From the NCBI RefSeq assembly GCF_005311025.1, contig NZ_CP031747.1, positions 62,001-126,000 of the forward strand: a DNA stretch of 64,000 nt. The letters are read 5' to 3'. This document shows, in pieces, positions 26,624 to 34,827 of this stretch. Under the pieces are notes generated by a model, which did not search any database, was not told the origin of the DNA, and saw nothing but the letters and a program-made list of their open reading frames with translations. Each line of letters starts with the position of its first letter. Within the stretch, counting starts at the first letter, position 1. This stretch comes from Alcaligenes faecalis (GTDB taxonomy: Bacteria > Pseudomonadota > Gammaproteobacteria > Burkholderiales > Burkholderiaceae_B). The position numbers and the translations under genes were made by a program.

Positions 26624-28330
26624 TCAGGTACTGGATGCCAATTGTCGTAGTCGGCCTGGGTGGGCTGGTTTGCGACGAGCGGCGTCCATTTTCACAACCG
26701 GGGCCAGGATCAAGGGGGCAGCAGAGCGAGTGGGTGGATGAGTATGCGCACTTTCTCCGTGATTCAGGACACTGATAGCCTCTTGCAGTTCGGCCCCATT
26801 CTGGTTCAGTTCCTGCGCTGTTTCACTCAAGTCATGGACCAGAGCGGCATTGTCGCTGGTGATTTGGTCCACCTGTTTCAAGGCCTGGGTCAACTGGCCC
26901 AAACCGATGCTCTGCTCGCTGGTGGCAGCAGAAATCTCACCCATCAAACCCGCAACCTCAGACACGGATGTCAGGATTTCCTGCATGGTCTGCCCCGCAT
27001 GGGCGGCGTGGGTGGCACCTTCAGCACTGAGGGTTTGGGTTTCGGTGACCAGTTGCTTGATTTCATCGGCCGCTTGAGCCGCTTGCTGAGCCAGCGAACG
27101 CACGGCAGAGGCAACCACCGCAAAGCCTTTACCGGCCTCTCCGGCGCGGGCCGATTCAATTGAGGCGTTGATCGACAGGATATTGGTTTGAAAGGCGATG
27201 TTATTGATCATCGACACGATATTGCCGATATGCTGCGAGCTTTCCAGAATCTGCTGCATGGATGAGCTGACTTTCTGAACCGCTTCGTTCCCGCGACCCG
27301 CGATATCCGCGCTGCGGCTAGCCAGTTCGTGGCTGGCCTTGGCGTTTTCCGCGGTCTGTAGAACGGCTTGCCCAAAGGAGCTCATACTGGCAGTGGTCTG
27401 CTGCATGGAGGCCGCTTGCTCTTGAGTGCGTGCTTCCAGCAAGGCGCTGTTATCCGAGAGCTTGCGTGACACCATTTGATTGTTGCTGCAGCTATGGTCC
27501 ACGTCGGTACTAATGCTCATCAGGCTCTTACGCATCAGATCCAGATTCTGGCCCAGCGTTTCCAGCTTCTTCACAGCGGGTCCGCGTGTGTTGACTGTCA
27601 GGTTGCCTGCGGCAATTTGTTGGGCGATGTGCGTGGCCGTTTTAAACGATCCCAAAACCCGTCGCATCAGCACGGCCTGATAGCCCAAAATCATCAATGT
27701 TCCCACCCCCAGAGAACTGGCCAGGAGGATCATGCTTTGCTGTGGCATTTCCGTATTCAGGATCATGGCAATAATCCCGCCGGTAATACCCAGATTCAAC
27801 AGGCCTTTTCGTAAAAAGGCGGCCAGCAAACTGGGACCAGCCAGGAAACGAAGGCCGGCAAAAGGGCGACGCCAGCTGCGAGCCGTAATTTGGCCAGCGC
27901 GTATCGTTCGGGAACGATTTCGACCTTCGCGCAATTCCTGATAAAACTGTTCAGCTGCTTGAATATCCTGAGGTTTTGCGCGCACACGAACCGACGCAAA
28001 GCCGGTTAATTCCCCTTGTTCAATAATGGGACTGGCATGGGCCAGAACCCAATAAAAACCGCCGTCTTTACGGCGATTCTTTACCACCCCCACCCACGAA
28101 CGGCCCTGTTTTAAGGTATGCCACAAATCTGCAAAAACTTCGGATGGCATATCGGGGTGACGCACGATATTGTGCGGCTCGCCAATCAATTCTCCCCGAC
28201 TAAACCCGCTCACCTCGACAAAGGCCGGGTTCGCATAAATGATGCGGCCGGCCAGGTCAGTTTTGGAAATGAGATATTGCTCGTCCAGCAGCTCGGTTTC
28301 GATGCCGGTAATTGGTAGGTTCTTGCGCAT
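26624..28330 (-). CDS. aer: PAS-containing methyl-accepting chemotaxis protein, Aer-like
   Basis: A 568-residue energy-taxis receptor. The N-terminal PAS domain (about residues 15-115) has the Aer-type start LPITGIETELLDEQYLISKTD. Its segment IIYANPAFVEVSGFSRGELIG probably helps hold FAD. A short hydrophobic anchor lies near residues 170-210, then a HAMP-like stretch. The signalling domain follows, with the tip IVSMINNIAFQTNILSINAS near residue 385 and GKGFAVVASAVRSLAQ. No che genes are nearby, so it must signal to proteins coded elsewhere. Confidence 0.92.
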   Translation of the reverse strand: MRKNLPITGIETELLDEQYLISKTDLAGRIIYANPAFVEVSGFSRGELIGEPHNIVRHPDMPSEVFADLWHTLKQGRSWVGVVKNRRKDGGFYWVLAHASPIIEQGELTGFASVRVRAKPQDIQAAEQFYQELREGRNRSRTIRAGQITARSWRRPFAGLRFLAGPSLLAAFLRKGLLNLGITGGIIAMILNTEMPQQSMILLASSLGVGTLMILGYQAVLMRRVLGSFKTATHIAQQIAAGNLTVNTRGPAVKKLETLGQNLDLMRKSLMSISTDVDHSCSNNQMVSRKLSDNSALLEARTQEQAASMQQTTASMSSFGQAVLQTAENAKASHELASRSADIAGRGNEAVQKVSSSMQQILESSQHIGNIVSMINNIAFQTNILSINASIESARAGEAGKGFAVVASAVRSLAQQAAQAADEIKQLVTETQTLSAEGATHAAHAGQTMQEILTSVSEVAGLMGEISAATSEQSIGLGQLTQALKQVDQITSDNAALVHDLSETAQELNQNGAELQEAISVLNHGESAHTHPPTRSAAPLILAPVVKMDAARRKPAHPGRLRQLASST

Positions 28331-28532
28331 AGCCTTTCCCTTTGTATTTTTGTATCAGCAAAAGACTCGAGATAAACGGATCAATTTCTTGTTGTGAATT
28401 TTCGTGAATAGTATCATTTGATTCGTTTTTTATGTCTAAAAATAAAAAAATGATAATCAAATGAAAGTTTTTGTCACAAAAAGATCGAAATTGAAAAAAT
28501 TGATCCTGGCTGATAAAGGGAAGAGGACGTGC

Positions 28533-29156
28533 TCAGGAGGGCAGGTATTGGGCGTGGAAGGCTTCGCTGAGCAGCTGCAGGAGCAGGGCAATGGGAATGG
28601 GCTTGGCCAGGGCTGTTGCTTTGCCGGGCAGACCGCCACGCGCGTGAATATCGGCGGCGCTCAATGCAGAAATCACATAAATCTGGGTATGTTCGGTTTC
28701 AGGGGCATCGGCCAGCGCCTTGAGCATGGCAAAACCATCCAGTTTGGGCAGGTTCAGGTCCACGATCAGCACATCAGGGTAGAAATTGCCGGCAGCAATC
28801 AGACCTTTCAGGCCATCTTGTTCGCAGCGCAATTCGACCGGGAAGGGCAGATGTTCCATGGCCATGCGGTAAATCGCCAGCAAATCCAGGTCGTCTTCAA
28901 CGACCAGTACGCGCAGGCAGGGTTCACCGCTGCAAACAGGTAGGCTGGGAGTGATCGGAGCATCAGGCGTCGGGGGGCTGGTTTGCCCACGGCGCTCTTG
29001 CAAGATGGCTTGTACGGAATCGCGGTCGATGCGTCGGTGCCCGCCTTGGGTTTTCCAGGCTTTCAGGGTCCCGGCTTCTACCCAAAGTTGTACGGTGCGT
29101 ACAGACACACCTAGTAAATCAGCAGCCTGCCGAGTGGAGTAAACGGCGTCGTTCAT
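28533..29156 (-). CDS. Response regulator with N-terminal excisionase/MerR-type HTH and C-terminal REC domain
   Basis: A 207-residue protein with an unusual order. Residues 5-55 form a HTH_17-type DNA-binding domain (YSTRQAADLLGVSVRTVQLW and AWKTQGGHRRI). After a Pro-rich linker, residues 80-200 form a receiver domain with acidic pocket VVEDD, phosphorylatable Asp in VLIVDLNLPKLDG, and the conserved Lys in LAKPIP. Most response regulators carry REC at the N-terminus. A PAS/HisKA kinase gene is divergent 792 bases away and is the likely partner. Targets are unknown. Confidence 0.88.
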   Translation of the reverse strand: MNDAVYSTRQAADLLGVSVRTVQLWVEAGTLKAWKTQGGHRRIDRDSVQAILQERRGQTSPPTPDAPITPSLPVCSGEPCLRVLVVEDDLDLLAIYRMAMEHLPFPVELRCEQDGLKGLIAAGNFYPDVLIVDLNLPKLDGFAMLKALADAPETEHTQIYVISALSAADIHARGGLPGKATALAKPIPIALLLQLLSEAFHAQYLPS

Positions 29157-29948
29157 GGAGTCAACAAAATGAAAGCAGGCCAGACCGGGGAAAGAAAGGC
29201 TATGGGCCCCGATGTAGCAGTGCAGAGTGTAGAGACGGTATTAGTAAGTACAGAAATACTACTAATGGCAATGGGAAGTGGCCTGTTCACGCCAAGTGAT
29301 AGGCAGAGTATTCGACACACATGCTTCTAATATCTCCGATTTTCAGATGTTCATGCTTCATCAGGGACTCACTTCAATCGGGCGGGCCTGTGAACCTGGA
29401 CTCGCCTTGCTGATTTTACGCGTATCCCTTGCGCTGTCGTGTTACCGGACGGGCCCAGTGTGGGGAGCTGAACACACTTATAAGTGTTGATGTTACGGGC
29501 GGGTCCGGGCGGTGCTCGGCTTGTCGGGCCGAGAAAAAGGGTGTTAGCACCCTAGCACTTGTTTTTATCGTTAGTCTTGATCCTGGTCAGTCTTTATGAA
29601 ATAAATAGGAATCCATTTTGTACAAGTTCCCTTGTTTCCTCAAAGAAAATTTATGCGCCTTATGATACGGCTGTTTCTGCCGTTAAGCAGTATGGGCGGT
29701 GGTTTTGGAGTAAAACTTTTAAAAAGTACTAATCCCTTTCTTATTGTTCCGCCTGATTGTTATGAAATTTATTTATTAGGCGATTAACCGTTTTTTCACC
29801 CAGGCTGATGCAAAGGCATTGGCAGATCAGTAATCCCATCTAGAAAAATGCTTGGTTTATCCGCTGGACTGGCTTTTTGTCGCATGGAGATTGAAACCAC
29901 ACTGAGGCAGGCCTGGTGCTTGTTTTGGGACGAAAATAGGGGATTGGC
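29157..29948. other. Large intergenic region between the HTH-REC regulator and sensor kinase
   Basis: These 792 bases hold no convincing gene. A 70-codon plus-strand frame at 29278-29490 has no ribosome binding site or family features. The interval contains a run of three inverted repeats at 29474-29553 and becomes AT-rich from about 29600 toward the kinase start. Confidence 0.55.
29474..29553. repeat. Cluster of three inverted repeats
   Basis: The cluster contains a perfect 14-bp palindrome ACACTTATAAGTGT (29474-29487), a stem CTCGGC/GCCGAG (29515-29533), and a stem AGGGTG/CACCCT with TTAG loop (29538-29553). The last is followed by GTTTTT at 29561-29566. The set could be a small RNA end or operators for the flanking two-component genes. 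Confidence 0.45.
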
Positions 29949-31094
29949 TTGTTGCTCACACTATTTACCAGTTTTTTGATCGGGCAACGTTTGTTTGACC
30001 GAGCGAGCGTGCCTAAATGGCCGGGACAGGCTTATGAAAAAGCACATCGCTTTGAGCAAATGCTGGATGCCTTGCCCGATGCCATTGTCATGTTCGATTC
30101 CTGTGGGCGAATTGAGGGTTGTAATCGGGCCATGCGGCGTTTGCTGGATACGCCGGAATTGGCCAATGACAACGATGATTTAATCGATTTTTTCCAGAAT
30201 CTGGAAAAAGGAATACGGGCAGATTTAGCGTATTTGCTCCCTGGGATTAGTCAGGTTATTAACCGCGAAAAAAATCCTTTTTACTACATGCACCGGGATG
30301 GGGAAGGGGAACAGGCCCGTGCCCTGGAGTTTCATGCCTATGCGGCCTCCGATTCAGACAGCGCAACTTTGTTGATGATTCGCGATGTCAGCACAAAAAT
30401 GCAACAGGAGCGCGATCGTGCCGACTGTTTTGCCATGGCTGCCCATGAAATACGCTCCCCGCTGGCCGCCATCAGCGGCTATATCCAATTGCTGCAACTG
30501 GAGACAACCCCGTCAGCCTGGGCCAGCAAGATCTACTCTCAATTACATGAAAAGGTTCGTGGCGTTGATGTGCTGCTTGATGATTTGACGCGCTTGAATC
30601 GCATGGAGTACGAGGGGACGAGCATGCAGGAATGGCGCGAGTCCGATTTGCGTGCCGTGCTGCGCCTGAGTCTGCGCCCTTTTCACGAACAGCGCCACCG
30701 CATTTACCTGGATGTGCCCGAGTATGGCTTATGGGCCAAGGTGGATATCGTTCCTTTATTGGTAGCTCTGCGCAATGCGCTGGAAAATGCCCTGAAGTAC
30801 TCCGCGCCAGACACCATGGTGACCCTGCGCTTGCAGCCGGGCGAAACCGGTTGGGCTCGGATAGAGGTCCTGGATCAAGGGCCGGGAATTGATCCGCTCT
30901 ATAAAGAGAAGGTCTTTGACAAGTTCTATCGCCTGCCCGGCCAACAGGTGCAAGGAAGCGGTCTGGGCTTGTCCATTTTGCGCTCGATTGTTCACCACCA
31001 CGGGGGCAGAGTCTATTTCAAGGACCGTCCGGGTCCAGGGGCGCATTTGGTCATGGAATTGGTTCTGCTGCCTTCCGCGTCGTATATACCTTAA
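29949..31094 (+). CDS. PAS-domain sensor histidine kinase
   Basis: A 381-residue kinase. It begins with a short hydrophobic stretch (LLTLFTSFLIGQRLF), followed by a PAS domain at about residues 37-150 (MLDALPDAIVMFDSCGRIEGCNRAM). The HisKA helix with the phosphorylated His is in MAAHEIRSPLAAISGYIQLL near residue 165. The HATPase_c N box ENALKYSA and G boxes DQGPGI and GSGLGLSI follow. The start is probably TTG 29949 or 29952 after an AGGGGAT site. It is likely the partner of the divergent HTH-REC regulator. The signal is unknown. Confidence 0.88.
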   Translation: MLLTLFTSFLIGQRLFDRASVPKWPGQAYEKAHRFEQMLDALPDAIVMFDSCGRIEGCNRAMRRLLDTPELANDNDDLIDFFQNLEKGIRADLAYLLPGISQVINREKNPFYYMHRDGEGEQARALEFHAYAASDSDSATLLMIRDVSTKMQQERDRADCFAMAAHEIRSPLAAISGYIQLLQLETTPSAWASKIYSQLHEKVRGVDVLLDDLTRLNRMEYEGTSMQEWRESDLRAVLRLSLRPFHEQRHRIYLDVPEYGLWAKVDIVPLLVALRNALENALKYSAPDTMVTLRLQPGETGWARIEVLDQGPGIDPLYKEKVFDKFYRLPGQQVQGSGLGLSILRSIVHHHGGRVYFKDRPGPGAHLVMELVLLPSASYIP

Positions 31095-31142
31095 TCTTCC
31101 CTAAAATAGGGTTATTTTCATATATTTAAGTTTGATATAAGG

Positions 31143-31148
31143 TACAAT
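31143..31148 (+). promoter_or_regulatory. Candidate -10 element of speD-speE
   Basis: TACAAT lies 15 bases before the leader hairpin and 120 bases before the gene. No good -35 hexamer is visible at the right distance, so the call is weak. Confidence 0.25.
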
Positions 31149-31162
31149 TTGCGCTCTTTTCG

Positions 31163-31204
31163 ATGAAGCGAGGTGATCGCCATTCCAGGTGCACCTCGCT
31201 TTGA
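31163..31204 (+). promoter_or_regulatory. Leader hairpin and overlapping 13-codon uORF ahead of speD-speE
   Basis: AAGCGAGGTG at 31166-31175 and CACCTCGCTT at 31192-31201 form a 10-bp stem. A frame ATG-AAG-CGA to TGA at 31202-31204 (MKRGDRHSRCTSL) spans exactly the same bases. It encodes three Arg and one Lys. No ribosome binding site precedes the ATG. This could be a polyamine-responsive leader, by analogy with other polyamine genes, or only a hairpin with a chance frame. Confidence 0.4.
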
Positions 31205-31268
31205 AGTTTTTACGTTGCGGTCGTCTCGTTGGTAGGGAGCGCAAAATCTGTTAAAGGAGCACACGATT

Positions 31269-32546
31269 ATGCAAGGCTTGCACTTGACCGCAGACCTTTA
31301 CCAATGTGCATGCAGCCCGGAGCTGCTGATCGATGCCCAGAAACTGGCTGATTTTTGCCGTCAGCAGACTATTGATGCAGGGCTGACGATTGTTGGTGAA
31401 GAGTGGCAGGCATTTCCCGAATTTGAAGGGCAGCCTGGTGGTGTTACCGGGGTACTGTTATTGGCCGAGTCTCACTTGGCCATCCATACCTGGCCAGAGC
31501 GTGGTGGCGTGACGCTGGACGTCTATGTCTGCAATTTCATGCAGGACAATTCGGGCAAGGCGACCCGCCTAATTGACGGTATTGAGCAGGCTTTCAAGCC
31601 CGGCCAAGCCCAGCGTAATCGCTTGTGGCGTGGCGAGGCTGATGGCCCGGCCCATGCTGGTGAACTGCTGACGGAAAACCTGAATCAGGATGCGCTGTAC
31701 GGCTTTCGCTTCACCGAGCGCTTGCTGGAGCGCCAGACTGCTTTTCAGCGTCTGGAGTTGCTGCGTTCCGAAACCTTGGGTAAGACCTTGCGTCTGGACG
31801 GTTGCATGATGACTTCCGAGGCCGAAGAGTTCTTCTACCACGAAGGTCTGATTCACCCGGCCGCTATGTCTCACCCGAATCCACGCCGTGCCCTGATTGT
31901 GGGCGGTGGGGATGGTGGAGCCCTGGAAGAGTTGTTGAAGTACCCCAGCCTGGAGCGAGTCTCTCTGGTTGAGCTGGATGGGGAAGTGATCGAGGTGGCT
32001 CGCGAGCACTTGCAGTCCATTCATAAGGGGGCGTTTGATAACCCGCGTGTACAAATTCAGATCGAAGACGGCGCGAAGTTCCTGGCCCATACACAGGAAC
32101 GCTTTGACTTGATCTATCTGGACCTGACCGACCCCGAAACTCCGGCCGGTCCCTTGTACACGGCGGCCTTCTTTGAGTCCTGCAAACGTGCGCTGGCAAG
32201 TGGTGGTGCTTTGGTATTGCACCTGGGTTCGCCTTTCCACGAAAGTCAGCAGGTCAAGAACCTGAGCGAATCTCTGGCCAGTGTGTTTGCACAAGTGCAT
32301 GGCTACGGTCTGCATATCCCGCTGTACGGCTCTTACTGGGGGCTGGCAATTGCCTCCGACGAGCTGAACCCGCGTGCTTTCTCCGCCGATCAAATCCAGG
32401 AACGACTGGAGCAGCGTATGAGCAACGAGAACCAGGATTCCCTGCAGTTCTACAACGCTGATATTCATGGTGCCTTGTTTGCTCTGCCTACTTTTTACCG
32501 CCGCCTGATGCCTGTGAATGAGGTCAATCTGGAAGAGGTCTGTTAA
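31269..32546 (+). CDS. Fused S-adenosylmethionine decarboxylase-like and spermidine synthase protein (SpeD-SpeE)
   Basis: A 425-residue two-domain polyamine enzyme. Residues 1-120 match the small bacterial AdoMet decarboxylase proenzyme. The self-cleavage Ser is in AESHLAIHTWPERGG near residue 67, the processing His in HTWPE, and the Cys acid in VYVCN. Residues 140-425 match spermidine synthase, with the AdoMet/dcAdoMet-binding IVGGGDGGALEELL near residue 215 and catalytic DLTDPETPAGPLY near residue 285. The decarboxylase product would feed the aminopropyl transfer in one chain. Neofunctionalised SpeD homologues can decarboxylate arginine or ornithine instead, so the first activity is not certain. 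Confidence 0.92.
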   Translation: MQGLHLTADLYQCACSPELLIDAQKLADFCRQQTIDAGLTIVGEEWQAFPEFEGQPGGVTGVLLLAESHLAIHTWPERGGVTLDVYVCNFMQDNSGKATRLIDGIEQAFKPGQAQRNRLWRGEADGPAHAGELLTENLNQDALYGFRFTERLLERQTAFQRLELLRSETLGKTLRLDGCMMTSEAEEFFYHEGLIHPAAMSHPNPRRALIVGGGDGGALEELLKYPSLERVSLVELDGEVIEVAREHLQSIHKGAFDNPRVQIQIEDGAKFLAHTQERFDLIYLDLTDPETPAGPLYTAAFFESCKRALASGGALVLHLGSPFHESQQVKNLSESLASVFAQVHGYGLHIPLYGSYWGLAIASDELNPRAFSADQIQERLEQRMSNENQDSLQFYNADIHGALFALPTFYRRLMPVNEVNLEEVC

Positions 32547-32593
32547 GCAGGTTCTGGACAGTTTGAGTCTGCCTTCGGGCAGATTTCGTGATG

Positions 32594-32630
32594 AAAAAGC
32601 CCCTGATCTTGTTAAGGTCAGGGGCTTTTT
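32594..32630. terminator. Bidirectional terminator between speD-speE and sat
   Basis: AAAAGCCCCTGA pairs with TCAGGGGCTTTT, and both strands end in T runs. It separates two converging genes. Confidence 0.88.
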
Positions 32631-32657
32631 CTGTTCAGGGGGAAGCTGGATAGAGCC

Positions 32658-34367
32658 TTATTCCTTATCCGCCCCACGATAGCGCTGGTAAGGCAGGACG
32701 TTCCAGGTCCTTTTGGTCAACTGCTTGGCAGAAATCACGGTCGGAATATCATCCAGCAAGCTGCGGGCCGAATGCAGCTCGCGCACGACTTCCTGCTTGT
32801 CCTGATACATGAACTCGTCCGAGGCTTCTTCCGGTGCTTGCTGCTGCTTTTCTTCCAGATCGCTGATCAGACGTTCCTGCTGGAAGCGTAGAGCAGCACG
32901 CGCATCCTCAATCCAGGCGGCTTGCATGCTGCGGTTGTGATCCACCACGGCGCTGTACTCGGTGTACACCCCGTTGTAGATATCTCCCGCATGGTGCCGC
33001 ACGTCGTGGCTGGCGATTTCCAGATCGCGCACCGTCAGCTGAGATGGATCCAGCGGTTCACTACGCTTGGCCCCGCCCAGACGGGTGTACTGGGTGTAGT
33101 AGGGGAACATGCTCTGGATAACCTTGCTGACAGGCTGGATTGCTTCGCCTTCCTCGCACAGTCCTTTGGGCTGCACGCCTTGCATGGCCGGCAGAATGGA
33201 TTCAGGGCGGCAAATCTCCTTGGGCGGCATGATGCCGTGACGCAGCATCTCGCGAATGCCGGTGCCGGAGATGGTCAGCCTGAAGCGATCATCGTGCGGG
33301 CAGGTCTCGGAAGTGGCATGGCAGGCACAACGCGTGCAGTAAAACACTTCGTGGAACAGGCGCACATCAATGCCCATTTCCTTGGGGCTGAACTGATCGA
33401 AAATACTGTGGCTGGCGTACTTGTCGTAGTAGCTGCCAATCCCGGCGTGATCCCGACCAATCAAGGCGTGGGTGCACCCATAGTTCTTCATGATCAGGGC
33501 ATGCAAAATGGTTTCGCGCGGACCCGCAAAAATATAGGTGACGCGCAGCGGCGAGAGGATGGCACGGTCCTTGGGGTAGTAGGTATCCAGTACGTTTCGG
33601 TAGGCCATCATGCGGAACTCGTGGCGCACGTATTCACGCTTGGCCATCTCTACCAGTGGCTGCAGGAACAGGCCATCAATCCCTTCCAGCGCATTGCGGT
33701 GAATGTACTCGTGGCCACGGTGCAGCGGATTCGCACCGGTGATAAAGCCTGCCACGGAATTGAATTTCTTTTCTTCATAGAACAGGCGCCAGGTGTCTTT
33801 GGGTTCGCGGCGCAGCTTCTCGAACGGGCCCCAGTCCACACGCTGCAGCAGGTGCAAGGTGCCACCCAGGGACACATCGCCCATGCGGCGGTAAATGGAG
33901 TCCACACCGGGGTGATTTCTGTCCGTGGTGCCAAACAGTTGCTGAGCGCGCTGCTCCTTGTCGTAGGAGAAGATGTCCTCGATGCTCAGGATGGCTACCG
34001 GCTCGTTGTCGCTATTGGTCAGCGCCACTTCAGAGCCGACCGAAAGTCCTTTAATAATGTCGCGGTTGCGATCGCCAATCGGGGCGAAGCTCAGCGGCAC
34101 AGGCCACACCACACCATTACTCAAACGACCCTCTTTGAGCACGGAGTTGTAGTCGGCCTCGTTCATGAAGCCTTTGTTGGGGGAGAGCACGCCCGTAGCA
34201 ATCATCTCGATGGTGATGACGGCTTCCAGATCCACGCGGATGCTGGGCAGGGTGCGCGCACGTTCGATCTCGTCCTTGACGCGATCCTCCGGGACAACCT
34301 GGTTGACCAGTGTTCCACCGTGCGGTTGCTGTGGATAGCGATCAAAGTTCAATGTTGAGTGGTTCAT
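32658..34367 (-). CDS. sat: Sulfate adenylyltransferase (ATP sulfurylase), monomer-type, with long C-terminal extension
   Basis: This enzyme forms APS from sulfate and ATP, or runs in reverse in sulfur oxidation and sulfate respiration. The protein has 569 residues against about 400 for the usual Sat. The N-terminal PUA-like domain is followed by the catalytic domain with NPLHRGHEY near residue 220 and the second ATP motif IGRDHAG near 315. A Cys/His segment (FYCTRCACHATSETC) near 360 may bind zinc. About 150 extra C-terminal residues, partly coiled-coil in appearance, have no family I know. ATG 34367 has AAGGAGG upstream. No APS kinase or reductase gene is adjacent. Confidence 0.9.
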   Translation of the reverse strand: MNHSTLNFDRYPQQPHGGTLVNQVVPEDRVKDEIERARTLPSIRVDLEAVITIEMIATGVLSPNKGFMNEADYNSVLKEGRLSNGVVWPVPLSFAPIGDRNRDIIKGLSVGSEVALTNSDNEPVAILSIEDIFSYDKEQRAQQLFGTTDRNHPGVDSIYRRMGDVSLGGTLHLLQRVDWGPFEKLRREPKDTWRLFYEEKKFNSVAGFITGANPLHRGHEYIHRNALEGIDGLFLQPLVEMAKREYVRHEFRMMAYRNVLDTYYPKDRAILSPLRVTYIFAGPRETILHALIMKNYGCTHALIGRDHAGIGSYYDKYASHSIFDQFSPKEMGIDVRLFHEVFYCTRCACHATSETCPHDDRFRLTISGTGIREMLRHGIMPPKEICRPESILPAMQGVQPKGLCEEGEAIQPVSKVIQSMFPYYTQYTRLGGAKRSEPLDPSQLTVRDLEIASHDVRHHAGDIYNGVYTEYSAVVDHNRSMQAAWIEDARAALRFQQERLISDLEEKQQQAPEEASDEFMYQDKQEVVRELHSARSLLDDIPTVISAKQLTKRTWNVLPYQRYRGADKE

Positions 34368-34827
34368 ATTGCCTCCTTTAATTTGCCCCGCATGACGATG
34401 AAAGATAGTTTTTTTGTCGGGGCGTTTTTCGTTTGCGAGTGATAGATGAGTTCTGGACTGGAGCAGTGACTCCCCGGTTTCAAACGCTCTATTTCTTCTT
34501 GTGATGCCAGACGAAAGCTCTTCGTCCAAACAGGTGATGCAGCGCTGGCTTGAATACCGCCTGCGCATTGTTTTGCTGCGCTTGTTAAATGCGACATGAG
34601 GACAGGAATGCAGGCATCGTTCCGGGTTTATCGGTGCGTGAGGTGATCCTCACCGTGGCTCATGATGCTGCGGGTGCTGCCTGCCCAAGAGATCTGTCCT
34701 GAAAATCAAATTGGGTATAGGTGATAAGCCCTAGTTTTCCGAGCTCAGATCCTGCTGGAACTGTCTTAGTATTACTCACAATCGCGAGAAAAATCATCGC
34801 GTTATACCAAAGTAGGAGACAGTGCAG
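34368..34827. other. Intergenic region between sat and crbS
   Basis: The 460 bases between these divergent genes hold no supported coding frame. A small inverted repeat (CGCGA and TCGCG) lies near 34783-34801 just ahead of crbS. Promoters for both genes must be here, but I cannot place them with confidence. Confidence 0.5.

Noticed and set aside
29278-29490. 70-codon plus-strand frame in the kinase upstream region
   Set aside because: No ribosome binding site and no protein family features.
32922-34358. 478-codon plus-strand frame opposite sat
   Set aside because: It lies wholly inside the sat gene, which has a perfect ribosome binding site and clear motifs; the composition is that of an antisense shadow.
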